Below, in pieces: positions 8,539-15,619 of a DNA stretch of 20,832 nucleotides. The position numbers and the translations under genes were made by a program. How positions within the stretch are numbered: the stretch's first letter is position 1; every line of letters begins with the position of its first letter. Below the pieces are notes generated by a model that had not been told where the DNA came from, made no database searches, and saw nothing but the letters and a program-made list of their open reading frames with translations. The stretch comes from Basidiobolus meristosporus CBS 931.73 (lineage: Eukaryota; Basidiobolomycota; Basidiobolomycetes; Basidiobolales; Basidiobolaceae): assembly GCA_002104905.1 (NCBI GenBank), contig MCFE01000997.1:1-20832 (forward strand). Direction: 5' to 3'.

Positions 8539-8776
8539 GACAATCAGTATGTATTGTCTTATATCTACACTCGTTATCTCTTGCAACAACGATACTCAGT
8601 AAGTTATACAGCCAAGCCTGTGCAGCCCCAACATCTCCATGGATTGATGGTTACACGTTACGGCCTAACCATGCAGTAAGTTATTAAAGGGAAGATTCAC
8701 ACCGACTTAATAATGTAACGATTCAAAAAATACGCATTGAGGATTTAATATTCCATAAGAAACTAGTAATACATCG

Positions 8777-8911
8777 ATGGAAATTGTGGAAGTGCAAGGC
8801 TTAAGGTACCAAATGTCTCTGTTATGTGGACTTATTGGATGTTTCGGCGTAGTGATTGTTTGCAATCACGAGGAAGCTCTGGACCGCACCTTGAACACAG
8901 AGGGCCACTGA
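8777..8911 (+). CDS. Possible 44-residue peptide with a hydrophobic leader
   Basis: The frame has ATGs at 8777 and 8813. From the second, it reads as a hydrophobic segment with cysteines (S-L-L-C-G-L-I-G-C-F-G-V-V-I-V-C), then a short charged tail and TGA. Another open frame continues past the stop to 8982, so a frameshift or splice is possible. There is no other support. Confidence 0.2.
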   Translation: MEIVEVQGLRYQMSLLCGLIGCFGVVIVCNHEEALDRTLNTEGH

Positions 8912-8982
8912 GTATTAGCGGAGATGTAGAGATGGAAGGAAAACCCGGCATCATCGCCATGGAACTCCCCCTCCACAAATAG

Positions 8983-9520
8983 AGATTTTTATGAAAGGTT
9001 ACGTCGAGTTCTTTGGGCTGCTATGGATATCAATTATGCTTATCGCCCAAACCCCAAGATGTTGAGTAAACACAGTACCTACGCATGTATTTGTCTGTTG
9101 TTGGTCATTGCTCTTGAGTATTATGACGTTGATAGTGCTGATTAGGTCTGTGCGCATGTAGTACCAATAAGCAATTCTCCCATGGTTGTACCCGGTAGAG
9201 TGATCCACTCCTTATCCATTACGGCTTCGCTGCTAATTGGACATCAGTGACGGTGACTGCACTGTCAGTCATGCATGTTTTATCTGTCAACTGCAGTGGC
9301 AAGGAATCTGACATAATATGCTGAAATATGCTAAAAATACGCTAAAAATACGCTAAAAATTGATTTCCGCATAGGTTACAAGTGTTCACCAAACCGTATA
9401 TGAGCATAATACTGGTTACTTCCATAGATACTCAATAAACCTACTTTGGACAGCCGACATCTTTCAATATAGAAACTGTTTATTCACGCTCACATATCTG
9501 AACTGAGCGTAATGTGTCTC
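8983..9520. other. Intergenic, with a short tandem repeat
   Basis: No supported gene. It contains the 11-bp tandem repeat at 9316-9358 and a few short open frames without coding features. Confidence 0.4.
9316..9358. repeat. 11-bp tandem repeat, about four units
   Basis: Units of the form ATACGCTAAAA: the last two are identical, the one before differs by one base (ATATGCTAAAA), and the first is a 10-base variant. It lies between genes, and no role is apparent. Confidence 0.8.
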
Positions 9521-9754
9521 TTAGTCTCTCCAGATAGTAAAGCTCCACTGAGTTCCACTTGACAGGATGTATCCCTTAAGGTTCTGCCGATTTCTGAACT
9601 TTTCTTCGAGCTTCCCCCAGGAGTAGTGGTATTCTGGAGTTGTCCCTGTGTCTCTTGCAACACAGAAGGTCATTCCATTTTCGGAGTAGCTCTTGTGTCC
9701 ATTATTGTCCAAGGCCTCATCAGTGAATTCTCGGCTGAAAGGGTAGTTTGCCAT
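9521..9754 (-). CDS. Unrecognised protein or last exon, 77 residues
   Basis: The minus-strand frame from ATG 9754 to TAA at 9521 has well-ordered, gene-like composition: many aromatic residues, single cysteine (T-F-C-V-A-R), G-K-L-E-E-K-F-R-N and an end reading S-G-T-Q-W-S-F-T-I-W-R-D. A TATA-like TTTTATAA lies about 20-30 bases upstream, so it could be a one-exon gene with a very short leader. Alternatively it is a last exon: a donor GTAAGT (start at 9825) and an acceptor CACGTAG (ending 9763) with a GCTAAAT branch site bound a 63-nt intron. Joining in phase requires an upstream frame reading ...R-V-R-Q, not the longer open frame there. No domain is recognised. Confidence 0.4.
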   Translation of the reverse strand: MANYPFSREFTDEALDNNGHKSYSENGMTFCVARDTGTTPEYHYSWGKLEEKFRNRQNLKGYILSSGTQWSFTIWRD

Positions 9755-9825
9755 TGTAAGATCTACGTGTTATAAAATAGACCAATTTAGCCCGATGAAC
9801 CTGAATGTTGGATAGACTGACTTAC

Positions 9826-9954
9826 CTTGACGCACTCTGCTATGCCGCTCATGACGGAGCCTATACTTATACCACTGACAGTTGAATTAACGCTCTTATC
9901 CCTTAGTTTGATTGATGAAAGATAACTAGTATCGTAAGCTTTGAATCCTTGCAT
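9826..9954 (-). other. Possible upstream exon of the 9521-9754 gene
   Basis: An ATG at 9954 begins an open frame (M-Q-G-F-K-A-Y-D...) to a strong donor AAG|GTAAGT at 9826/9825. That frame does not join in phase with the downstream coding frame through the obvious intron; a different local frame from about 9885 does. The splice donor is convincing, the coding frame is not. Confidence 0.28.
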
Positions 9955-10084
9955 GAGCTCATTTGTAGGCAAATAAATTGCAATTATCAACTCATGCTAT
10001 TGTTGTTGGCCGGAGATGATTGCATGGCAAATAACTAATTAGGCTCCTATTATGGTTGTTATATTATATTGCATTGTATGTGTC

Positions 10085-10172
10085 GTATCCTATCTCACAC
10101 CTGTATCCTATCTCACACCTGTATCCTATCTCACACCTGTATCCTATCTCACACCTGTATCTTATCTCACCA
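10085..10172 (+). repeat. 18-bp minisatellite, four perfect units plus one partial
   Basis: The unit GTATCCTATCTCACACCT is repeated exactly at 10085-10102, 10103-10120, 10121-10138 and 10139-10156. A fifth, diverged and truncated unit follows. Because the unit is a multiple of three, the frame stays open as a V-S-Y-L-T-P repeat running straight into the hydrolase fragment. Perfect identity implies recent expansion. Confidence 0.93.
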
Positions 10173-10306
10173 CCTTGGGTGAAGTTGACCCCTCGAGAAT
10201 TGGGGTACTCGGTATCTGCGCTTCAGGAGGTTACGTAACCTGTGCCACACAAACCGATACTCGAAAGCTTTGTCATTACTATACCCAACACCCAATACCT
10301 GGTTGA
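10172..10306 (+). pseudogene. Alpha/beta hydrolase fragment around the nucleophile elbow
   Basis: About 33 codons read [20 protein letters not shown], then [12 protein letters not shown]. This closely matches the region of fungal and bacterial alpha/beta hydrolases (YcjY/dienelactone-hydrolase-like) that carries the catalytic serine in G-x-C-x-S-G-G. The rest of the fold (catalytic Asp and His, oxyanion strand) is absent on both sides: upstream is the minisatellite, downstream the frame loses similarity and stops at 10306. It is therefore a lone exon-sized fragment, most likely a relic of a duplicated or rearranged gene. The ORF from 10052 spans repeat and fragment but has no features of a functional gene. 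Confidence 0.7.
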
Positions 10307-10309
10307 CCT

Positions 10310-10613
10310 TTGAATCATAAATAAACCTTCGACCGGTATAATCAAAATTTAGTTTGGTGAAAATACAAATCTATTTTATAATCACGCCGCTTTAAAATTA
10401 GGTATTTTAGTGGAAACTGATAATAGTATATTTCTCGAAACAAAATGCCAAATGCTATAATCTATATCTAGATGCAGTAAAAGCACGGATCGATGCAAAT
10501 AATTATGGAGTAGTGTTTGAACATATACTAGTATATACATAGTCCAAGAGCTAAGCTAAATATTACTTATAATTGTCAGACATTGGGTGAATATAGTAGA
10601 CAGTTAGGCTAAG
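10310..10613. other. Intergenic, nothing recognised
   Basis: AT-rich, stops in all frames, directly left of the second duplication copy. No signal seen. Confidence 0.4.
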
Positions 10614-10854
10614 TGCTACATCAACAATATTCAAAGGTAGCATATAGGTATCATTCGGTAAGCTTGCACTCTTACTAACGCTAAAGTCCTTTTGCAGTAG
10701 CTCCGAATATCAGACATGCACCAAGGACTCGGACTGCGTTTTTCACAACACTAGTTGCGTCAAGAACTACTGTGCCCTCTTTGAAGCATCACTATTCCCA
10801 ACGTCTACTTTCACTTATTCAGTGTCTATTGCTAGCTTTATACTCTGAAGGACT
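10614..10854 (+). pseudogene. SCR-1 3' fragment (end of exon 2, intron 2, exon 3)
   Basis: Matches SCR-1 from its E-W-C-Y-I-N-N-I-Q region onward, including the intron with the same GTAGCA donor (10637), TACTAAC branch site and GCAG acceptor (10697). The terminal four cysteines are kept. The normal stop is lost (TAA changed to GAA), so the frame would run 22 codons further to TGA at 10852-10854. With no signal peptide, no first exon and no promoter seen, it cannot make the same product. The preserved splice sites fit a recent origin. Confidence 0.75.
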
Positions 10855-10922
10855 AACTAAGGATGCATTGTTGCCATACCACTTTGTTAACTACTTCGTA
10901 TATACACTGTCTCACCTACGAG

Positions 10923-11190
10923 AATTTCCAACCTTCAACCATCCCAAGCCTTGCTGGACAAAATCAATGGCCATTCCTCCAGTAAAGCCAATGCCTTGTC
11001 CAACTCAAACCAGTTCGACCAAGCGCAAGTCATTGATCAAACCCTCTACCGGCCCAAGCAGCAACAGCCACAAATTATCATCACTCAGCCAGCAGCGCGT
11101 GCGCTTAGAGGTGGGTACAAGAAGTATAAGAGATCTGCTCATCGCCACTTCAAAGTTAGATATTTCAGTGGAAACAGACATCAAGTCTAG
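10923..11190 (+). pseudogene. SSP-2 fragment lacking its signal peptide
   Basis: Starts abruptly at I-S-N-L-Q-P-S-Q-A-L-L-D and follows SSP-2 through the A-L-S-N-S-N-Q-F-D-Q and D-Q-T-L-Y-R-P motifs to G-G-Y-K-K-Y-K-R and H-F-K. It then diverges to a different short tail and ends TAG. About four replacements separate it from copy A over 66 residues. The 5' half, including the start codon and signal peptide, is deleted, and no in-frame ATG is available. The longer overlapping frame from 10772 is out of phase with this family frame. Confidence 0.72.
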
Positions 11191-11199
11191 TAAAAGTGA

Positions 11200-11520
11200 A
11201 TTTACGAAATAAAATGAGCAACATATTACTCGGTATACTGATGATGTACAAGTACTCAAAAATTTGCTGATATGCACACACAGAAATAGTGTCCCTTATC
11301 GTTGTACATAATGGCATTATTTGTATTGAAGAGGATTATGGGCAGCGGTGATAGAACCATACATATACACAGAGGCTGTCATTCCAGTGCATGTGTTTTA
11401 TATGCTACAGGTTTCCTCAATAAAGTCCATAACAGAATGTATCTAATAATACTCACTTTATGCCCTCGGCTTAATCTTATTATATAGCGTCGTATGCAAC
11501 TAACTTATTTCTCAGCTATT
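11200..11520. other. Spacer before SSP-3B, with a TATA-like site
   Basis: Unrelated to the corresponding spacer of copy A. The sequence TTATTATATAGC near 11477-11488 lies 40-50 bases before the SSP-3B ATG and may be its core promoter. Confidence 0.35.
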
Positions 11521-11527
11521 CTTCAGC

Positions 11528-12016
11528 ATGCGCTCTACTACCATAGCAGTGATTCTAGGCCTTGCCGCGAATCAAGTTGCCGTTGCTGCCCCAATCGGCT
11601 GTTCTTCTCCATGTACTCGCGAGTATAGAAGGGTTCATTATCGCAGTTTACCATGTGTACAGTATGCGAACGATTACTATCAAAACGTTCGAGTTTTACC
11701 TGTCTTTAAGACGCCCAATATCCAATCCCCGTTATTGCCTCAGGCTTTCACCACCGTGACCAGAAAGCACGATAGCCTGAACATTGCTAATGCCAGCAGC
11801 AAGAAAGGCTTCAGTGTCAAGTATCAAGCAGGGCCCAGTCTTGAGCTGGAGGGTTGGGGCAACGCATTAGAATATGTCAAGCAAAATGACTGTAGTTCTT
11901 TCTCTCCCTACGTTCTGATGCAGTCCACCCAAGATGTACAGTACACAACCCCAGTAATAGAGACACAATGCGTGAAAGGACAAAATATTCAATACACTCA
12001 TTGTGCTGACAATTGA
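11528..12016 (+). CDS. SSP-3B: secreted six-cysteine protein, intact copy
   Basis: The ATG at 11528 opens a complete signal peptide (M-R-S-T-T-I-A-V-I-L-G-L-A-A...A-V-A-A-P) and a 162-residue product ending H-C-A-D-N. It is about 85% identical to SSP-3A by eye across the whole mature part. Six cysteines are present: C-S-S-P-C, L-P-C-V, N-D-C-S-S, T-Q-C-V and T-H-C-A. Compared with copy A, it has the N-D-C-S-S cysteine but lost the last one, because TGC became TGA. No intron is needed. The mature region has conserved Y-R-R-V-H-Y and N-V-R-V-L-P-V-F-K blocks and a T-V-T-R-K pair of basic residues. The frame kept open in both copies argues for selection. No known family is recognised. Confidence 0.75.
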   Translation: MRSTTIAVILGLAANQVAVAAPIGCSSPCTREYRRVHYRSLPCVQYANDYYQNVRVLPVFKTPNIQSPLLPQAFTTVTRKHDSLNIANASSKKGFSVKYQAGPSLELEGWGNALEYVKQNDCSSFSPYVLMQSTQDVQYTTPVIETQCVKGQNIQYTHCADN

Positions 12017-12524
12017 CACAGTGTACCAGTCCAAGAAGAATCGACATTTTACAATACCTCACAACGACACACACCGGAGAAACGGGGGCGCTTTACATTT
12101 GGTTGGTGGCAAGGGTGAAATAGTGCATGCAACATAGCCGGATAGAGAAGCTCAATCAGCGTTGTGCATCAGCTACCGCATTTGGAGAACTGTTTGAACG
12201 CCATTTTCAATGTTTATCTACTCATTCCATCGAACTGTAAATAATTGTACCGATTTTTGGGGTCAAAATGCCGTAAATGTGATTTTTGGTTTAAGTCAAC
12301 ATACAATTGTATTATTCGTGAGATGCAAAACGACTCATTTGACGACATACTTTTTTGATTACAATTACAGTTTTCTGATCATTAAAATCAAAATTCATAA
12401 CTGCATGTTTAGGTGAGCGCACAACTTTGCATAAAAGTAGGAATAGAATAAGTCGGTAGTCTCACTTTGTTGTAGCGGCTACTGATGACCATCCACTCAG
12501 ACTTGCCAACCTCTGACTGCTCCA

Positions 12525-13695
12525 CTGCGCGTGTGTCTCAGAAAAATTAAGAATTCAATAATTATGTTCTAGTTTCTACCCAAACCTAGCATATCTAGCA
12601 CTCCTAAGTACACCAAGCCTAGCCTGAATAGCAAACCAACTCCATTGCCTTTATAGCCAAACCCAGCTATATTCAAGACCAATATTAGATCAGAACCTTT
12701 CTACTGATATTTCTGCCACTCTCTGGTAATTTTAAGATTCTGCACTTAATTGTCCCTTTGGTTCAGTTAAACCATTCAAGAGTTTTTATTACACTTTTCT
12801 CTTAGATACAACACTTGCCTAATATGTAGTAGCAGAAGTATGATCAATGCTAACACAAGAACAAGGGTAGGATTAGAGCAGAATAAAGCAGTCCAGCAAT
12901 ATCAACCAGTAGTGCATTTCTGAGAAACTACAATGGAAAAGTCAATTGCTGCGTCTGTTGAAAGAAACCTGAGTATTGGTAGAATTCATGATGATGAATT
13001 TATTGTTGTGAATTATGTCGGGATTCTGCTTATTGGTATAGTCCACTACCATTAACTAAAAATATGCACACACTACTGATTTGCATGATAAAAGGAGCTT
13101 GATCTCATCCTTATTTGGTACTTCCACCCATCTTGACTGTTTCTTTTCCTCCTTGGTATGAGCTGACTCACAGAAAAACAAAGTACTTTGGAGCTTGCAA
13201 AATAGGGAAACTTGATTATGTGATACATATTCCCTATGTTGTAAGAGTCTTGGAGATATTGGAAGTGATTTGGGAGGACAAGTAGATTATGTGGATTTCA
13301 CTTAATAATTCATTGAGTGTAAAAGTAGTATTTATACTTTTACATGGTCTTGGCATTACAAACACCTAGAAAAGGTTAAGGAAAGTCCCAAGAACATGTG
13401 TGCAAATTTTGGGGCTGTTTGGACAACTTATCTAATTTTCATGTTCTGGGTAAATATTCTAAGTAAATCCCAACAAGGAATTTGGTCAGTATTCTCTAGG
13501 ATTTGAAGGTAATGATCTAAGTGACCAAGTTAGATGAATATATAGGTGGAATTCCAAATTTTACAACACCCTATTTGTCCCCATAGGTTTGCGCTGGTTT
13601 TAAAAGGTAGCAATGCTAATCAGCAGTGACCTCTGCATCAATGACTACATGCTACTCTCCCTTTGGTTTTCATCCTTGCCATTGATTGCACATGA
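12525..13695. other. Gene-free stretch with one strong hairpin
   Basis: About 1.2 kb of AT-rich sequence with frequent stops on both strands. It may hold old transposon debris, but no reverse transcriptase, integrase or transposase motif can be read. The only structure seen is the inverted repeat at 13318-13344. Confidence 0.4.
13318..13344. repeat. Perfect 10-bp inverted repeat, 7-base loop
   Basis: TGTAAAAGTA, loop GTATTTA, then TACTTTTACA. The arms are fully complementary. It is not next to a called gene end, and there is no U-run after it on either strand. Confidence 0.8.
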
Positions 13696-13870
13696 TTAGT
13701 GCAATATCTGGTCAAGTGCCTGAGTGTTGTCCAACAATGGACTCCAGTATTCTGGAGACTGCTCTACTTGCTGGTTGTCATATGTAGCTATGGGTGATGC
13801 AAAGGATACTGAGGTGGATGAAATGTGTAGATGAAATGCGGAAATCAATGACAGTAGAGTAAAGTTAATC
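13696..13870 (-). pseudogene. Decayed SSP-2-like gene
   Basis: On the minus strand it reads S-F-A-S-P-I-A-T-Y-D-N-Q-Q-V-E-Q, almost identical to the residues after the signal peptide of the gene at 14360-14719, then S-P-L-L-D-N-T-Q and A-L-D-Q-I-L-H before TAA at 13696. The middle of the family motif is deleted. Upstream, a hydrophobic stretch replaces the signal peptide, but there is no in-frame ATG. DNA similarity to the intact gene also extends into its upstream flank (AGTAAAGTTAAT near 13859-13870 against the same flank near 14824-14835). It is a separate duplicate about 0.9 kb away, on the same strand. Confidence 0.65.
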
Positions 13871-13879
13871 CTATGTTGA

Positions 13880-14359
13880 TAGCTACTCTAGGGGCCCAAT
13901 CATCAAACCACAAAAACAAGAATCAAAACAATCTACAGCCAATTGAGCCTATATACCATTGATCCACGTACTTCATTGCTTCAACAATCTTCCATCTATT
14001 GCTCACCACAATAGCTCACCACCATTCCATTTTAGTAGTTTATTTGTTATTATACATATTTTTGAGGGAACAATGCCAAAATGATTCGTATGAGGAGCCA
14101 TTGCCAGAATGTTCATGATGCTGAGGGCATAAAGGTTTTGACGTCTAATATGCCTGACAGAAATATTCTTATTGCTTGTCCTACGCTGTTTCTTCCTGAT
14201 ATCAGTTGTTGAAAAATTGCTTGTAAAAAAAATGTATGTGTTGGATAGCTTACAGAAATAGTGATTATATGATGAGATTTATTATGAATGCCAAACTAGT
14301 GTTTACATGATCCAATTGAGTCAAAAGCCGCCTCTGTATCCATGTCTACAATAGCATTG
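13880..14359. other. Intergenic, nothing recognised
   Basis: Stops in all frames, A/T runs, and the 3' flank of the following minus-strand gene. No RNA or repeat seen. Confidence 0.35.
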
Positions 14360-14719
14360 TCAACAACGTTTACACAATGGTTGATTGTCATCCTCATTGG
14401 GAGTAAATGATGGCACATATGTTGGTGCAGATGGTTGGTACAATATCTGATCTACTTGCTGCACTTGCTCATATTGATTCTGGTTGGAAAGTGCCTCAAC
14501 GTTCTGTGCAGAATGAGTCTGAGCGTTGTCTAGTAATGGATAGTTGTCTGGGGACTCTAGCTGATAGTATGTTGGTGTGTATGACATTAATGGCTCATTG
14601 TCGAAGTCCACTGGGATGCCCTGGTCTACTTGCTGGTTGTCATACGTTGCAATGGGTGATGCATAAGACACGCCAAATAGGAATACTAAGGCGGATAGAA
14701 TGCGGAAAGTGCGTTGCAT
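14360..14719 (-). CDS. SSP-2C: divergent secreted SSP-2 paralogue
   Basis: The ATG at 14719 opens a classic signal peptide (M-Q-R-T-F-R-I-L-S-A-L-V-F-L-F-G-V-S-Y-A, cleavage before S-P), giving 119 residues without introns; the six codons before it contain no ATG. The mature protein is acidic, proline- and tyrosine-rich, then carries Y-P-L-L-D-N ... H-S ... E-A-L-S-N-Q-N-Q-Y-E-Q-V-Q-Q-V-D-Q-I-L-Y-Q-P. Position for position this matches the SSP-2 motif (L-L-D-N, H-S, A-L-S-N-x-N-Q, D/E-Q, D-Q-x-L-Y-x-P). It ends with two cysteines in L-C-K-R-C. An intronless intact member supports the idea that the stop in SSP-2A is spliced out or secondary. Function unknown; likely secreted, with the glutamine-rich motif as the conserved core. 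Confidence 0.72.
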   Translation of the reverse strand: MQRTFRILSALVFLFGVSYASPIATYDNQQVDQGIPVDFDNEPLMSYTPTYYQLESPDNYPLLDNAQTHSAQNVEALSNQNQYEQVQQVDQILYQPSAPTYVPSFTPNEDDNQPLCKRC

Positions 14720-14879
14720 GTTGGCTCTGGATGACACACTGGAAGGTAAACAGTTGCTTTGCTAGATTCATCAGCAATCATCAGCAACCAAACCCAGTTT
14801 ACTACATTATGAAGCAGAAGTGGGTAAAGTTAATCATTATTTCACTTATATTGCAATCATCGGTGAGTAAGAGTTGATA

Positions 14880-15020
14880 ACACGGTACTTTACTACTAGT
14901 GCAGTGTAATACATTTCTTTTGTTTGAGAGTATCCCTTGGCTTCATGTCTTGCTTTGTATCTTTCAACTGTACCATCAACCTTGTACTTTGTCTTGAAAA
15001 CTCATCAGCATTCAATCAGA
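14880..15020 (-). pseudogene. Ty1/copia reverse-transcriptase relic
   Basis: The minus strand reads V-F-K-T-K-Y-K-V-D-G-T-V-E-R-Y-K-A-R, then E-A-K-G-Y-S-Q-T-K, then A-L-V-V-K-Y. This is the well-known copia RT N-terminal block (G-C-K-W-V-F-K...R-Y-K-A-R-L-V-A-K-G-Y-x-Q). The G-C-K-W just before it is changed to E-C-stop-stop, and after V-V-K-Y the similarity ends at the flank of SSP-2C. Only about 45 codons remain, so the copy is dead. Confidence 0.75.
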
Positions 15021-15076
15021 GATAAAAGTTTGCATCCTATATCATTGAGATACATCTCACCAAAAGAATTATCACC

Positions 15077-15148
15077 AACCCAGGTGGGGGTCAAACCAGT
15101 GACTTTCTCCTCTGAAGGGAGACACTCTTTGTACTGAGCTACAGGGCC
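15077..15148 (-). tRNA. tRNA-like sequence, anticodon TCA, probably a pseudogene or SINE head
   Basis: Read on the minus strand, the 72-base segment has tRNA spacing throughout. The acceptor GGCCCTG pairs with CTGGGTT (two G-U pairs, one mismatch). The D-arm GCTC/GAGT has an 8-base loop lacking the usual GG. The anticodon stem TCTCC/GGAGA is perfect with loop CTTCAGA, variable loop is 5 bases, and the T-arm has a good loop (TTTGACC) but only two of five stem pairs. The internal promoters resemble an A box (TAGCTCAGT) and a B box (GGTTTGACCCC). The broken T-stem and D-loop argue against a working tRNA. The anticodon TCA would read UGA. Confidence 0.45.
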
Positions 15149-15500
15149 ATACAATGATCAGTAAAATCAACATTACATACTGGTTAATTTGATATGACCA
15201 GTTTGAATTAAAAAGGGCTAATATGCAGACCTGTTTTACAGAAGACCCACTTGTGCACTTCAAATTGAATTTACGTTGTAAAATACAATGAGCTATCTGT
15301 ATGCTCAAATGTATCTCAGACTATCAAGCTGAAACAAATAAAGGTGGAAGTAAACAATTGAAATTCATGTGCAAGAACTAGTTAAGGTTATATAGGAATG
15401 TCCAACTGTAGCCAGGTCCTTGGCAAGCTATAGGTATATTTAAGGAAAGTGCACTCTATATAGTAAAAGTTCACCTTGGGTGCCTTGACTCTATCTTTCG
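15149..15500. other. Intergenic, nothing recognised
   Basis: No supported gene. It precedes a short promoter-like stretch with CTATATAG near 15456-15463. Confidence 0.35.
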
Positions 15501-15512
15501 AACTCGCTTAAA

Positions 15513-15617
15513 ATGAGCTACTCTAAGTATGATTATCAGGATTCCCAAACCCTACATATACAAAGTACCAAAACTGGCATGTTAGTAATCAAGTACGAAG
15601 GATCAGGCTCGTATTAA
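15513..15617 (+). CDS. Possible 34-residue peptide gene
   Basis: The ATG at 15513 follows a pyrimidine-rich leader and a TATA-like CTATATAGTA about 55 bases upstream, both promoter-like. The frame encodes a tyrosine- and serine-rich hydrophilic peptide (M-S-Y-S-K-Y-D-Y-Q-D...Y-E-G-S-G-S-Y) and stops at TAA. It might be a first exon: GTACGA at 15595 could act as a donor. No family is recognised. Confidence 0.28.
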   Translation: MSYSKYDYQDSQTLHIQSTKTGMLVIKYEGSGSY

Positions 15618-15619
15618 AT

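Larger units (their letters stand above)
10614..12524. repeat. Segmental duplication, copy B
   Basis: Direct-orientation counterpart of 2434-5067. It starts in the remnant of SCR-1 exon 2 and ends at the same CTGCTCCA. Relative to copy A it lacks about 400 bases (SCR-1 3' flank to the middle of SSP-2) and about 420 bases of the 3' flank. Only SSP-3 survives as an intact gene. The truncation inside SCR-1 suggests that B is the derived copy. Confidence 0.88.

Noticed and set aside
10052-10306. 84-codon ORF read as a membrane or repeat protein
   Set aside because: It is an 18-bp minisatellite translated in frame and joined to a hydrolase scrap; no promoter or intact domain.
10772-11212. 146-codon plus-strand frame in duplication copy B
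   Set aside because: It is out of phase with the SSP-2 family frame that is conserved between copies, so it is a shadow frame across the SCR-1 flank and the SSP-2 fragment.
14407-14877. 156-codon plus-strand frame
   Set aside because: Antisense shadow of SSP-2C; the minus strand has the signal peptide and the shared family motif.
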